Translations under genes and position numbers: made by a program | Assembly (NCBI GenBank): GCA_949752745.1 | Contig: OX457031.1 | Coordinates: 50,275,188 to 50,339,187 of the forward strand | Source: Protula sp. h YS-2021 | Taxonomy: Eukaryota > Annelida > Polychaeta > Sabellida > Serpulidae | Reading direction: 5' to 3' | DNA length: 64,000 nucleotides | Notes under the pieces: model-generated | Databases searched by the model: none | The model's input: the letters and a program-made list of their open reading frames with translations, nothing else | What the model was told of the DNA's origin: nothing | Shown here: positions 21,986-31,819 of the stretch, one piece after another | How positions within the stretch are numbered: the stretch's first letter is position 1 | Layout: every line of letters begins with the position of its first letter

Positions 21986-23986
21986 CACGAATCGTTTCCC
22001 GTTACTGTGGGGTCTCCCGCCTTAATTTATAGTCTCTAATCCGAGACTCAGTTATTGGATTATTCTGAAATTTACTACTCAATCTCTTTCTGGCTTAATA
22101 ATGAATAAGTTCGCCTAATTTCATTACTGCCATTTGCATGACCAAGTTGGCATGATTACATCCTGGTTGATGAAAATGGCTTATTCATAAACTCTTCCAA
22201 AACAATTTATCCCTGAGGCTATTTTTCAATCACTATACAAAGAAAATTTACAGTAAAGAAAAGAGGGATTATTTTCCCTTCTATAACGTACGATCTGTAT
22301 CTTTTATTGTTTGATCGAATTATCGATTTAATTATCCCATGCAATTTTTATATAAAATTGCCTCTCGAGATTTCCTCAAATTGTTTAATTATTATTCTTT
22401 TTCTCTGAAACGCCTATTTATAGCTTTAACATTGTACTGTTTTTTATTTTGAGATTTAACAATTCCCTGTTAATTGTTCCATCATTTATTCAGACATCCG
22501 GTTAGAACTTCTACAACGGAGCTCGAGGCTTTGACAGAGAGACACGCCCACTCTTACTGCACGCACAAAATAATAAAATTATTTTTAAAAAAAACAGTGC
22601 CCCTAAAAAGTTCTGAAAATGAAACACACAAAAGAAGGGAAACAATATATCTTATAAAATTCCTAGCGTTTTCAATAGGCCTGGCCTCTTGATATCACAA
22701 AAAATTGTTTTGATGAGCTTTTCATTACAGCAGCATAGATCTAACTCAATTTTATTGATTTTATTTTCAATCATCATTTTTTCTAATTGAATTAAACAGA
22801 ATAGAAAATGAGAATAGGACACAACTAACCAGCACCCGAGCATTCAAATGACTTCAAATTTAATTCAAAGTACTTAAAAGGAGAAAGTAATAATTTAGTG
22901 CAAATAACACAAAGTAAGTGCATGTTTAGAGGATAAATGGATGAACATAGTAGCGCAGGTGGTCGTCCAATGGTACTACAATGAGATTTGCAACAGTCGC
23001 AATTGTATCAGGGATTCGAGGACCAAATAATGGGCATATTTAACGCTCTGGTGGACATTAGAGTAAAAGGGGGGTCTCTTTGAAGTAGGGTAACAGCTTT
23101 ATTAATGGATTTTCTAGTTCTCTTTTAAAGATAGGCTTCACCCTTTTAAAAGCTATGATCTCTTGATCGGTTTACGCAGATTAAACTTGACAAATCTTGT
23201 ATAATTATAGAGATTTTGGTTGTAAGGTCGAAGAGGGATGTTTATGTGATTTTAACGTGTATGAAATTACAGTGCAGTTATTTTTGTCCTTTTCATCTCT
23301 GGTTTTTTATACTTGTGATGTTATAATTAGGATGGGGGTCCTTAAGCGATTATTACAATTAAAAATCTTGTGGCTGGTGCCCGTTTGGGCAGTGATTTGC
23401 AAGTTTTGAGGGCGAAGCGTGGCTCAGAAAACTTGCCCCTCTGAGTCTCGTAACTTTGCGTCCGCTACAGTTCGATAAGGATATTTGGTCTGGCGAGAGT
23501 TGATGTGTCGATTTCTCTCTGGTATTGTCTCTGTTGCTCTTTTTAATGGAGGGAGGGGTGGGGGATGATTTTCCTCACTGTTGACTTTTGTGTGCACACC
23601 TAATCCACCAATCATTTCCCCAAGGTTTTCGTATGCATAAGGTGTGACAGTCATGGGCTCGTTCGGTGTGGGGGAGGGGGGGGGGGGGGCACTCACCTTC
23701 GCATTGGTTACTTACCATGTGTCTCCATGGATCTATAAAACGATTCACAAAAGTGTGAGCGGCGAAATTTGACAACAACCCCAACCCACCACGCCTTTAA
23801 CCTCCCTACATTTAGTCCCTACATTTAGTTCGGAGTGCCAAATTATATAAAAAGTAACCCCTTTCACAAAATGAGATATTAATGACGGCAGGCTTAGCAA
23901 GAAGGCAAAACTTCACTACAGTCACAGAACGAAAGGTAGACAGACACACCTACCAAGTGTTTGTGGACAGTTTTAGTGTCCTCCCT
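21986..23986. other. Intergenic, nothing recognised
   Basis: AT-rich to mixed sequence with short open frames only. A G-run lies at about 23671-23689. No transposon ends recognised. Confidence 0.4.
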
Positions 23987-24198
23987 TTTACTTCGTAAAA
24001 GCTTTAAATTCGCTTATCTCCACTTTAGATGGGTTCCCTTCCGGTAAATAATACCACGCAAATAAAAATGAAATTTTTCCTTGTGAATAGAATGGTCCCT
24101 CTACTCTCCCTCCTGTTTTCCCTCCATCTCCAGCCAATCAGCAAGCGAGAACGATAAGACTTACGTCATTCGAAGCCATCAATCATTCCCTTCAAGCG
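23987..24198 (+). repeat. Left inverted terminal repeat, DIRS copy 2
   Basis: From CCACTTTAGATGGG (about 24018) to CATTCCCTTCAAGC it is inverted at 31820-32000. The outer 30-odd bases match only the ICR. Confidence 0.88.
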
Positions 24199-24264
24199 TG
24201 GTGTTTACAACACACGCCTTTCTGTGTGCTCCACTTTTTTATCTAAAAAAGGGAACTGAGCAAG

Positions 24265-25183
24265 GTGCGATTTTGCTTTAATCTACTATTTTCACATTTT
24301 TGGATTATTTTACGTGATTTGTGTTTTGTGTGGATAAATTTCTACTTGGATTGAAGCAATTTTTCGGCACTGTTTCTTTCGGTCTGGTAGTTGTTGAGTT
24401 TACACGCAGCGGAGACACCTCTTAGTCCCGGGAAGTGTGCCTCTCTTCTCCACACGGAAGCTACAGGACCGGAGTTTTGTTCTAGTTCATGCACACACCG
24501 CCTCGGAGTTGCTAGAATCTCTGCAGCCCACTGTGCCTGCTTTGATCCCTAGTTAGCCACAGCTTATGGTACCATTACGAGTATGGCCATTTTTGCTGGT
24601 TAGACACTCCTTCGGAACCTGCGAGTTAGGTCAGGATTTCTCCAGACTCTGCTGGCTCTGGTTCAGGCGAAATTATGCTCATAGACGTTTCGAGCTATTT
24701 TTGGCGAAATTTCTGCTGAAAGCCCATTTATGGGACTACGTTATCCCATACATGGTTCCGAGGTGCCGTTTTTTCGGCACCAAGTGGCCCATTTGTGGCA
24801 CCTCATTTGCCTGGGATCAGGCCCGAATCCCATTTATGGGATCAGTCGGACGAGGCCCACAAATGGACTAGATGGTACCGTCTAAGGTCCCGGAAATCGA
24901 TCCCGTTTTTCGGGCCCATGGTCATATCCCGTTTATGGGATAATTTCCTACATCCCGAAAATGGGACCATCGAAGGCCCATTTTGAATATCTTTCATTCG
25001 ACACAGCCCTAAGAGGCCTATGAGCATCATTTTAGCGCCTATTCGAACAGAGTGCGTACTGGTACTATTTGCTATCACTCCAGGGTGGTATAACTCTCGT
25101 TTTTGCGCTAAATGTTCTTTTATCTGTCCAGTCTGCCGTGACGTGAACAGATAACTTATCTGTCTTTTCTGCTTGCTTTTCAG
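24265..25183 (+). other. Predicted 5'UTR intron, DIRS copy 2
   Basis: Donor candidate AAG|GTGCGA with GT at 24265-24266. Acceptor is CTTTTCTGCTTGCTTTTCAG ending at 25183, two bases before the Gag ATG. Both sites are placed as in copy 1, where the DNA between them is strongly diverged. Confidence 0.42.
24710..24985 (+). other. Hairpin-word leader, DIRS copy 2
   Basis: Array of small inverted words made from CCCAT/ATGGG and related forms: GGTGCCG-T6-CGGCACC at 24762-24781, ATCCCATTTATGGGAT near 24827-24843, CCCGTTTTTCGGG near 24902-24915 and TATCCCGTTTATGGGATA near 24926-24943. The same vocabulary (GATCCCAT, TGGGACC, GGTACC) returns in the 3' part at 30670-30690 and 30880-30965. Copy 1 uses a different vocabulary in the same positions. 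Function unknown. Confidence 0.5.
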
Positions 25184-25185
25184 AT

Positions 25186-27408
25186 ATGACAGAAGCCAGT
25201 CTGCGTGGTCAGTCGATATCTCTGCAGTGCACCCACCCACCTTCAGCCTTCAACCCTCACTCTATTTGTGACCGTTGCAAACGGAAGAACTGTGTACCCC
25301 TTTGCGACGAGTGGAATACTTGCTCCGAGTGCCATCACTTGTCACCGAAACAGTGGAAACTTATTCTCAAGAACAGGATACGCAATGATAGGAGAAGAGA
25401 CAGACGTAAAGCCTTGTCTTTATCCCCGTGTGCATCCTCGGATTTCGGTCAAGTAACTATGCGTAAAGCTAGCTCAGTAATTTTGGAACAAGTTTCATCT
25501 CCCGTTAAGATGGATACGGGTTCGGAGTCCGATGCTTTTGCGGTGGACAGGAAGAGCAAGAAATCCCGCAAACGTAAAGCATATACCGAGACGGTGGCCG
25601 ACCTGGAGATTCCAGAAGGCAAAGAGTTGGAAACCCTCAGGAAGGCTTGGGCTATTACACCCTCGGATACGGATAAAGCCGAAACGACACCGAAAACAGA
25701 CTTCGCTTTGGAACCAGTGACAGTTACTCATACGGCTTCGGGCTCCAGTTTCGCGGCCCTGGCCGGTCAGTTGGGCATTCCGGCACAATCAGAGCTGTCG
25801 TCCCCTCCTTCAGTTCCGCGACTGCCTGGGGAGTTTTCAGCTTTTTTCTCGATGCAAGCCCAGTTACAGAAACAATTGCTAGATCTCCAACAGCAAGTCG
25901 AACGTCAAGGCAAGGTTTCTCGCCGCAAACATAAACCTTCTGCCACAGTTTCGCGACCACCACCAGACCTACAGCCACTCACCACTCCATCCCCTTCTCG
26001 TGTAGATCCCAGCACACAACTACCGTCAGTGGAAGTGATCAGTGACGCGGAATCCTCGGGTCTTCCCCCATCAGGGCAAGGATCAGGCCTTTTGGGAGAG
26101 GAGGAAGAAGAAGAGTTGGTCCAGTCAGTGGCATCCCATCTGTCTTCCATTCCACTCAACAGAGAACGGGAGATCTATACCCCTTCGGGCGACGTACCAT
26201 CACAATCGGCAGGCACAAGTCACGAACGGGAACCCGAACAGGAGTCAGAGGATCAAGAGTCTGAAGGTGAGGAATCGGGTGAAGAGACAACAGATACACC
26301 CCCTTCCTCTCAGTTTCGCCTTCCCCTCAGGGAAATGGACTATATCAGATCCCCTCGTAGTGGCCAGAAGCTCTGGAAAGATCCGGCAGCAGCAGGGAGA
26401 CGCCCAATCAGGACCCCCTCCCCACCGGATTTCACCCCACGAAGCGAGAATGCCACCCCATCCATCACCTCATCTACAATAACTCCAGAAGACGTGCCTT
26501 TTCGCGACGCAATTCAGGAAATTGCCCGCCTGGCTAGGGTCACTGCAAGCTCTCCTACGACCGATAAAGAGGACCCTCCTATCCGGATGACCTCTCAGAC
26601 GGCTCCGCTGCATCAAGACCCATTTATCGCGCTACCTACCAGCGAAGGCATCGCTAACGCTGTAACAGTTCGAACTAAGGAGTTCAAAAAGATGGACAAC
26701 GCCGAGGGCCGCACCTTATCCCGTTTTCACGCCTCGCGCCACTGTGCTGTAAGACCAGGCCCGTATCGACCATCGGACGACCTAATATCTTCAGAACCTT
26801 TGGAACAACCGTCGAAGCGCACGGTTTGGATGCCCTCGGTTCGCAACGATTCGGACATTCCACTAGTGGAAAAAGACGCGAAGACCATTGAGGCGTCCTC
26901 ACGAAATATCCTTAATGTAATGTCATTTCAGGACCACACGCTGAAAGCGTTAAAAACGCGTTGGGAGGATCTACGCCTCAATGATCCGGTCACATCCAAA
27001 CTGTTGGAATGTCTGGCTCTTGCAACCAGGGACGTTGTCAAACTAGCTACTTACCTTATGACGTCCATGGTTTTCCTCAGACGGGATGCCTTCTTACAAC
27101 ATTGCTGGTCGAGCGTGAAAGGGTTGAGGGATTTGCGTCATGCTCCCATTCTGGGTGAAAAAGAATTATTTCCCCCCGCGGAAATAGAGCGAGTAAATCA
27201 AGAAAGCCGCTCCCTATCACAGGACTTCGCCTTGATGTCCAGAATGTCCCGTGCATCATTCCGGCGCCCACTCAAACGCAGGAGAGTTCAACGCCCAAGC
27301 TCGGAGCAGGCTAAGCCCATCTCCCAATCGCAACCCCCTCCGGCTAAGAAGCCCAAGTCAGGCCACAGCAGTCGACAGGAGGTCCCATCGCCGCAACAGA
27401 GCAGGTAG
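25186..27408 (+). CDS. DIRS copy 2 Gag
   Basis: Structural protein of 740 residues that should package element RNA in cytoplasmic particles. The ATG follows a splice-acceptor-like TTTTCAGAT. Residues 28-49 hold CDRC, C40 and C46-SEC49 (C-x2-C, C, C-x2-C), a likely zinc-binding knuckle followed by LSPKQW. Residues about 60-130 are basic, about 220-250 form a Gln-rich coiled segment, and about 290-390 are acidic and Ser/Pro-rich. The C-terminal third (EDVPFRDAIQEIARLAR, KTVWMP-like, LATYLMTSMVFLRRDAFLQHCWSSVKGLRDLRHAPIL) is the best conserved part between copies. The extreme C-terminus is basic and Pro/Gln-rich. The last codons AGC AGG TAG contain the donor CAG|GTAG. Confidence 0.92.
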   Translation: MTEASLRGQSISLQCTHPPSAFNPHSICDRCKRKNCVPLCDEWNTCSECHHLSPKQWKLILKNRIRNDRRRDRRKALSLSPCASSDFGQVTMRKASSVILEQVSSPVKMDTGSESDAFAVDRKSKKSRKRKAYTETVADLEIPEGKELETLRKAWAITPSDTDKAETTPKTDFALEPVTVTHTASGSSFAALAGQLGIPAQSELSSPPSVPRLPGEFSAFFSMQAQLQKQLLDLQQQVERQGKVSRRKHKPSATVSRPPPDLQPLTTPSPSRVDPSTQLPSVEVISDAESSGLPPSGQGSGLLGEEEEEELVQSVASHLSSIPLNREREIYTPSGDVPSQSAGTSHEREPEQESEDQESEGEESGEETTDTPPSSQFRLPLREMDYIRSPRSGQKLWKDPAAAGRRPIRTPSPPDFTPRSENATPSITSSTITPEDVPFRDAIQEIARLARVTASSPTTDKEDPPIRMTSQTAPLHQDPFIALPTSEGIANAVTVRTKEFKKMDNAEGRTLSRFHASRHCAVRPGPYRPSDDLISSEPLEQPSKRTVWMPSVRNDSDIPLVEKDAKTIEASSRNILNVMSFQDHTLKALKTRWEDLRLNDPVTSKLLECLALATRDVVKLATYLMTSMVFLRRDAFLQHCWSSVKGLRDLRHAPILGEKELFPPAEIERVNQESRSLSQDFALMSRMSRASFRRPLKRRRVQRPSSEQAKPISQSQPPPAKKPKSGHSSRQEVPSPQQSR

Positions 27409-29434
27409 CAGCCAATCAAAGTACCGCCCAGAGACTCATTGGTCTCCTGGCGATACTTTAATAAGTGTAGAAAATCCAAACGATTTGCATTCCTACATCT
27501 CCTGCTGGCCCGTAGGAGGAAGGCTAGGCAAATTCTGGAAGGCATGGGCAGATATGGGTGCCCCTCGTCGGGTAGTCCGATGGCTCAAAAACGGGTATTC
27601 TCTACCGTTCAAACGGGATCAAAGGGGTCACAAAGTCCCTATTCCCCTAACTGCCTGGGCACCAGAAAACTTAGTCACCTCCTACCCCAAAGGGTCAGAC
27701 AAAGATGTAGCCCTTCAGGAAATGTTGATATCCCTGAAAGAAAAAGAGGCCATAGAGGAAATGCCCGAAACCCAGGAAGCCTTTTTCAGCAGGGTTTTCC
27801 TAGTCCCCAAGAAATCAGGCGGGTGGAGATTGGTCATAGACCTCTCCTCCCTCAACGAATTCCTAATGACCACAACTTTCCAAATGGACACAGCCCAAGT
27901 TATAAAAGAAAGCCTTCAGGCAGGGATGTGGGGCACGTCGATAGATCTGTCAGACGCGTACCTCCATATCCCCTTACATCATTCAACCAAAAAATTTGTA
28001 AGCTTTCAAATAGGCCTACAACGTTTTTGGTTTCGGGCACTCCCTTTCGGCCTCTCCACGGCCCCGTATGTGTTTTCAAAAGTAATGAAAGTTCTGAAGT
28101 CTTGGGCTCGCCTGGAAGGCATGTTGGTGTTCCAATATCTAGACGACTGGTTACTAGCCCATCAAAACAAACAAGCGGCCCGTCTTCAAACTGTAACTCT
28201 AGTTCGAAAAGCCATTCAGGTAGGGCTCGTAGTCAACATACCCAAATCGGAACTTTCACCCAAACAAGACATTATATTCCTCGGGGAAAGATGGGATCTA
28301 AAAAATGCAAGAGCCTTTCCTACCGAGGAGAGACGCCAAAGAGTCTGTCAGGCAATAAAAGCAATCCCAGCAGACAAAAACGTGAATTTACAGGCGATGG
28401 AATCCCTGTTGGGTCTCCTAGTTGCAACCGAAAAAACGGTCCCTTTAGGCCGCTTGCATTACAGACCATTTCAAAGACAGGTCAGATTCGCACTAAGACA
28501 AGGGAGGTTTCCCCGTGCCAAAACAAAAATCTCTGGGAAAACTCTAATCCCCCTACAATGGTGGTGCGATCCCATAGTGATGACCGAGGGTGTCCCCTTT
28601 CATCCCCCACCCCCAGAGTTAGAACTTCAGACCGATTCGTCCCAGAAGGGCTGGGGGATACACTGTCAGGGCCAGGTATGGAAAGGGGTATGGGCTCCCC
28701 CCCTAAACAGCTACCACATCAATTGGTTAGAGTTACGAGTAGTGTGGATAGCCCTAAACAGATTGAATCACATTCTCAGGGGCAAATCCGTACGGTTCCT
28801 TCTAGACAACTCTACGGCAGTAGCTTACCTAAACAGACAGGGAGGGACCAGGTCTCTTCCTCTCTCGAAACTAGCATGCAAGATTCTTTGCTTTGCTCGC
28901 CAGTGTCGCATCACCCTAACAGCCCATCACTTAGCGGGAAAACTCAATGTACTGGCAGATTTGGCCTCCAGGGAGGGACAAGTAATTCACACGGAATGGT
29001 GCCTAGCACTCACATCCTTCCGATGGGTAACAGGGCAATCACCATGGGGTCCTCCCTCCATAGACCTATTCGCCAATTCCATGACGACCCAACTGCCCAG
29101 GTTTATCTCCCCCTGCCCGGATCCATCTGCATGGGCGGTGGACGCACTCAATTGCCCATGGCCAACCCAAGAAGTATTGTACGCCTTCCCCCCACAGGCA
29201 ATACTTCTTCAAGTTCTCCAAAGGGTAATCAAACTGAAACCACGATTCCTCCTGTTAGTGGCCCCATGGATGCCGGAAGCCCCATGGTTTGCCCTATTAC
29301 TACAATGCAAGGTGGTCAAATCAATCCCGATCCCATGCCACAGAGAACTATTATCCCAACCACACTGGCATCACCTCCACCCGGCCCCTCACCTGCTGAA
29401 CCTGCACCTGTGGTGTCTGACCAATCTTTCTTAA
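27251..29434 (+). CDS. DIRS copy 2 reverse transcriptase - RNase H - C-terminal domain
   Basis: Makes cDNA from the element RNA. The open frame is +1 to gag and overlaps it by at least 158 nt. It begins without an ATG (GTG at 27251); the first in-frame ATG is at 27554, so expression may need a +1 frameshift, internal initiation or another transcript. RT palm motifs are VPKKSGGWRLVIDLSSLN (from about 27805), DLSDAYLHIP, ALPFGLSTAPYVF and QYLDDWLL with YLDD at 28136-28147. RNase H begins LQTDSSQKGWGIH with its Asp at 28634-28636 and continues through NWLELR, LLDNSTAVAYLN and HLAGKLNVLADLASR. The C-terminal part (IDLFANS, VDALNCPWP, YAFPPQAIL, APWMPEAPW) matches the DIRS domain often described as methyltransferase-like. 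No lesion is seen. Confidence 0.93.
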   Translation: MHHSGAHSNAGEFNAQARSRLSPSPNRNPLRLRSPSQATAVDRRSHRRNRAGSSQSKYRPETHWSPGDTLISVENPNDLHSYISCWPVGGRLGKFWKAWADMGAPRRVVRWLKNGYSLPFKRDQRGHKVPIPLTAWAPENLVTSYPKGSDKDVALQEMLISLKEKEAIEEMPETQEAFFSRVFLVPKKSGGWRLVIDLSSLNEFLMTTTFQMDTAQVIKESLQAGMWGTSIDLSDAYLHIPLHHSTKKFVSFQIGLQRFWFRALPFGLSTAPYVFSKVMKVLKSWARLEGMLVFQYLDDWLLAHQNKQAARLQTVTLVRKAIQVGLVVNIPKSELSPKQDIIFLGERWDLKNARAFPTEERRQRVCQAIKAIPADKNVNLQAMESLLGLLVATEKTVPLGRLHYRPFQRQVRFALRQGRFPRAKTKISGKTLIPLQWWCDPIVMTEGVPFHPPPPELELQTDSSQKGWGIHCQGQVWKGVWAPPLNSYHINWLELRVVWIALNRLNHILRGKSVRFLLDNSTAVAYLNRQGGTRSLPLSKLACKILCFARQCRITLTAHHLAGKLNVLADLASREGQVIHTEWCLALTSFRWVTGQSPWGPPSIDLFANSMTTQLPRFISPCPDPSAWAVDALNCPWPTQEVLYAFPPQAILLQVLQRVIKLKPRFLLLVAPWMPEAPWFALLLQCKVVKSIPIPCHRELLSQPHWHHLHPAPHLLNLHLWCLTNLS

Positions 29435-30510
29435 AAAAGAAAGGTTTCTCGAATAGAGTAGTGGATAAAATGGTTAGTAGTCATAAACAATCCACAGCTA
29501 AGGTGTACAGAGCCCAGTGGAATAAATTTGCCTCGTGGTGTACCAAATCGAAAATAGATCCATTCCAGGCATCCCCACCAGTCGTGGCCGATTTTCTGGA
29601 CTATCTATTTACGGACGAACATTTAAAAGTAGGTTCAATAGAGGGATATAGGGCAGCCATAGGATCTAAACTCAAAGCTTCCACAGGCTATGACCCAGGA
29701 GAAGACTCCGCCCTGTCACAATTGATCAGACACTTTAAAGTGAATTCCCCCCCCAGTACGCCCACAGTGGCAAAATGGGATCTGTCACTAGTTCTTCGCT
29801 TTCTTCAAAGACCTGACATTTTTGACGAATCTGTAATATCAGCTAAAAATGCCACCTTAAGGTTCACCTTTCTTTTGGCGTTGGCATCAGGCAAACGAAG
29901 AAGTGAAATTCATGCCTTAGACAGAACAGTGAGTAAGGAAAACGGGACTTGGGATAAGGTATTCCTCGTACCAAGGGCGGGATTTATGGGCAAAACACAT
30001 ATCAAAACTCACGGGATGGGCACATTTGATCATATAGCCCTACCGTCCCTACCCGAAGAACATAACCTGGAAGATCGGGTGTCTTTGTGCCCCGTACAAG
30101 CACTACGACAGTATTTAGTTATTTCGGAGACATATCGGTCATCAGGTCAAAAAGCCTTGATCATTTCCCACATGCCGAATTTCAATAAGGACATCTCCAA
30201 ACAAACGATTTCTCGTTACATTAAAGAGGTCATTATCACAGCCTATGAAGGGTCACAGTCTGATACCAATCTCCTGTCAGAGTTGAACGTTAAAGCCCAT
30301 CAAGTAAGACAGGTGGCAAATTCACTTAGGGCTTTACGCAATGTGTCATTTTCTGAAATCCTCAAAACGGGATGCTGGGTTTCACCAAACTCTTTTATCA
30401 AATATTACCTAAAAGATTTTTCCCAAGATGAGATCTCCGGGATTTATTCGGTGGCCCCTTTTATAGCGGCAGAATCAACATTTAAGGCTTAATTTTTGTT
30501 CTGTTAACAG
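27405..30510 (+). other. Predicted alternative intron spanning pol, copy 2
   Basis: Donor AGCAG|GTAGCA has GT at 27405-27406, overlapping the Gag stop TAG at 27406-27408. The acceptor TTTTTGTTCTGTTAACAG ends at 30510, 18 nt after the recombinase stop. The junction AG+A is again Arg, and the frame opens into a 33-residue basic tail. The intron, 3106 nt, would hold the whole RT and recombinase region. The donor bases also encode Gly-Ser in the RT frame, so their conservation alone is not proof. Confidence 0.62.
29335..30492 (+). CDS. DIRS copy 2 tyrosine recombinase
   Basis: About 385 residues from the ATG at 29335. The open frame continues far upstream without meaning, because it lies under RT. 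An N-terminal SAM-like region has STAKVYRAQWNKFASWC. Catalytic candidates are Arg188/189 in SGKRRSEIHAL, His322 and Arg325 in HQVRQ, Trp348 in GCWVSP and Tyr357/358 in FIKYYLKDF. This is the R..HxxR..W..Y order of tyrosine recombinases. It is thought to integrate circular cDNA at identical short sequences, which explains the lack of target duplication. It overlaps the end of the RT frame by about 100 nt, in the same frame as gag. How it is translated is not shown by the sequence. Confidence 0.93.
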   Translation: MPQRTIIPTTLASPPPGPSPAEPAPVVSDQSFLKKKGFSNRVVDKMVSSHKQSTAKVYRAQWNKFASWCTKSKIDPFQASPPVVADFLDYLFTDEHLKVGSIEGYRAAIGSKLKASTGYDPGEDSALSQLIRHFKVNSPPSTPTVAKWDLSLVLRFLQRPDIFDESVISAKNATLRFTFLLALASGKRRSEIHALDRTVSKENGTWDKVFLVPRAGFMGKTHIKTHGMGTFDHIALPSLPEEHNLEDRVSLCPVQALRQYLVISETYRSSGQKALIISHMPNFNKDISKQTISRYIKEVIITAYEGSQSDTNLLSELNVKAHQVRQVANSLRALRNVSFSEILKTGCWVSPNSFIKYYLKDFSQDEISGIYSVAPFIAAESTFKA

Positions 30511-30613
30511 ACCGGTCACCCCTAGACCGAAAAGCAAGGGCAAACAGAAAGGTGGACCATCCAAGGGTCGAGGCGGCTATCAACATAAGTTCAAGAATAA
30601 CCGCACCTCCTGA
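30511..30613 (+). CDS. Predicted basic tail exon of Gag, copy 2
   Basis: Reached by splicing from 27404. After the junction Arg it encodes 33 residues and ends in TGA at 30611-30613. It is rich in Lys, Gly and Arg, with KGKQK, SKGRGG and later KFKNNR, and resembles a nucleic-acid-binding tail. The copy 1 counterpart aligns without gaps over the first 22 residues. It is in frame 2, whereas the recombinase is in frame 1, with further stops between them. Confidence 0.57.
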
Positions 30614-31645
30614 TGGACCACAACCGCTTCTAGAGACATTTAGCCACGACTCACAGCGAAGTTTTCTTTCGATCCCATATTTTTGGGACCAAGACAGTTT
30701 ATGCTTTCGTACCATATTCAAGAGTCTGTTGTAAGGTACCGTCACTGTAGCAGGGATTTTCCTTCTTCAGGGCTGATTATGTAACCCCTTTTTCTAGTTA
30801 TTACTAAGAAAAAGAGGGGGGGGGGAGAACAGAGACAGACATCTCTTCTCCTTACCCGGTCCGATATAGTCTAGCCTCACTTGATCCCATGAAGAAGGTA
30901 TCCCATTCCTACAGTGACCATACCATGAGTACCGTAAGTACCATTTTCTGGGACTGATCCCATATGCAAATTGTGACAGTTCTCAACAATTTATAATTCT
31001 GTGATTACACCTTCACCCTGTGGGTGTGTAGTAATTTTTAATTTTATGATTAAGGTGTTTATTATCAGTATTTTCACTTATGCTAGAGATCGTGACAATA
31101 CTTCAATTTGTGTTCCATTTATGTGTTCAGGCCTTAAGGCCAGCATGCTTTTTCTGGCACAGACGGAGCTAATTTCCTCTGTGTTAAGAATTTTATTTTA
31201 CGTAAATCAGGTTTTGGATTTACTACTTTTAAATAAATTTTTTAAGGTCAATAAAGTTGATTTACTATTGTACCTTTTGCATGTTATTACATAGCATCAG
31301 AGTATCCCAGGTCGGGCTCCATCCAGTGGGAGGCAGGCGGGGGATGGATAAGATACTCATTCAAACGGTTCGTTTGTTGGTCAATTTAGCTTGGTACTAC
31401 GTTGGAGTCCTTTGACTGTTAGTACTACTCTTTGTTATTCTTTGTCAATGGATCGGGAGTGCCCCTCTCGACTTTTTGTTGGAAGAATAGTAAAAGCGGA
31501 ACATAGTTTGAGTCTTTTATTTTTTCTCTCACTTTGTTCCCTTATGTCCAAGGACATTGCACTCTGTCGAGTATACAGCACAATTCGCGTAATTATTTAT
31601 CAATTTTTCAACAGAATGGCAGGCTCCCCTTCTCCGGACTTTAGT

Positions 31646-31759
31646 CCCATCTAAAGTGGAGATAAGCGAATTTAAAGCTTTTACGAAGTAAAACTATCGT
31701 TTTATTTTCGTAAAACGCGCTTTTACGAGTAAAAGCGCAATTCGCGTTCTCCACTTTAG
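31646..31759 (+). repeat. Internal complementary region, DIRS copy 2
   Basis: CCCATCTAAAGTGG to GAAGTAAA is the reverse complement of the left terminus, and AAACTATCG to CTCCACTTTA that of the right terminus. The halves overlap by AAA. Confidence 0.9.
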
Positions 31760-31819
31760 CCTATCTTCCCTCCCAGCCAACCCGCAACAAGCCTGGGTGC
31801 GTTGTCACCATTTTTTGGG

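Noticed and set aside
27439..30492. A single 1017-codon open frame over the DIRS pol region
   Set aside because: Its first 630 codons are the antisense-free shadow of the RT frame without an ATG start (it opens with TTG). Only the part from 29335 is the recombinase.
30493..30613. Basic tail as a stop-codon readthrough extension of the recombinase
   Set aside because: The frame after the recombinase stop meets TAA within five codons, and the tail is in another frame in copy 2.
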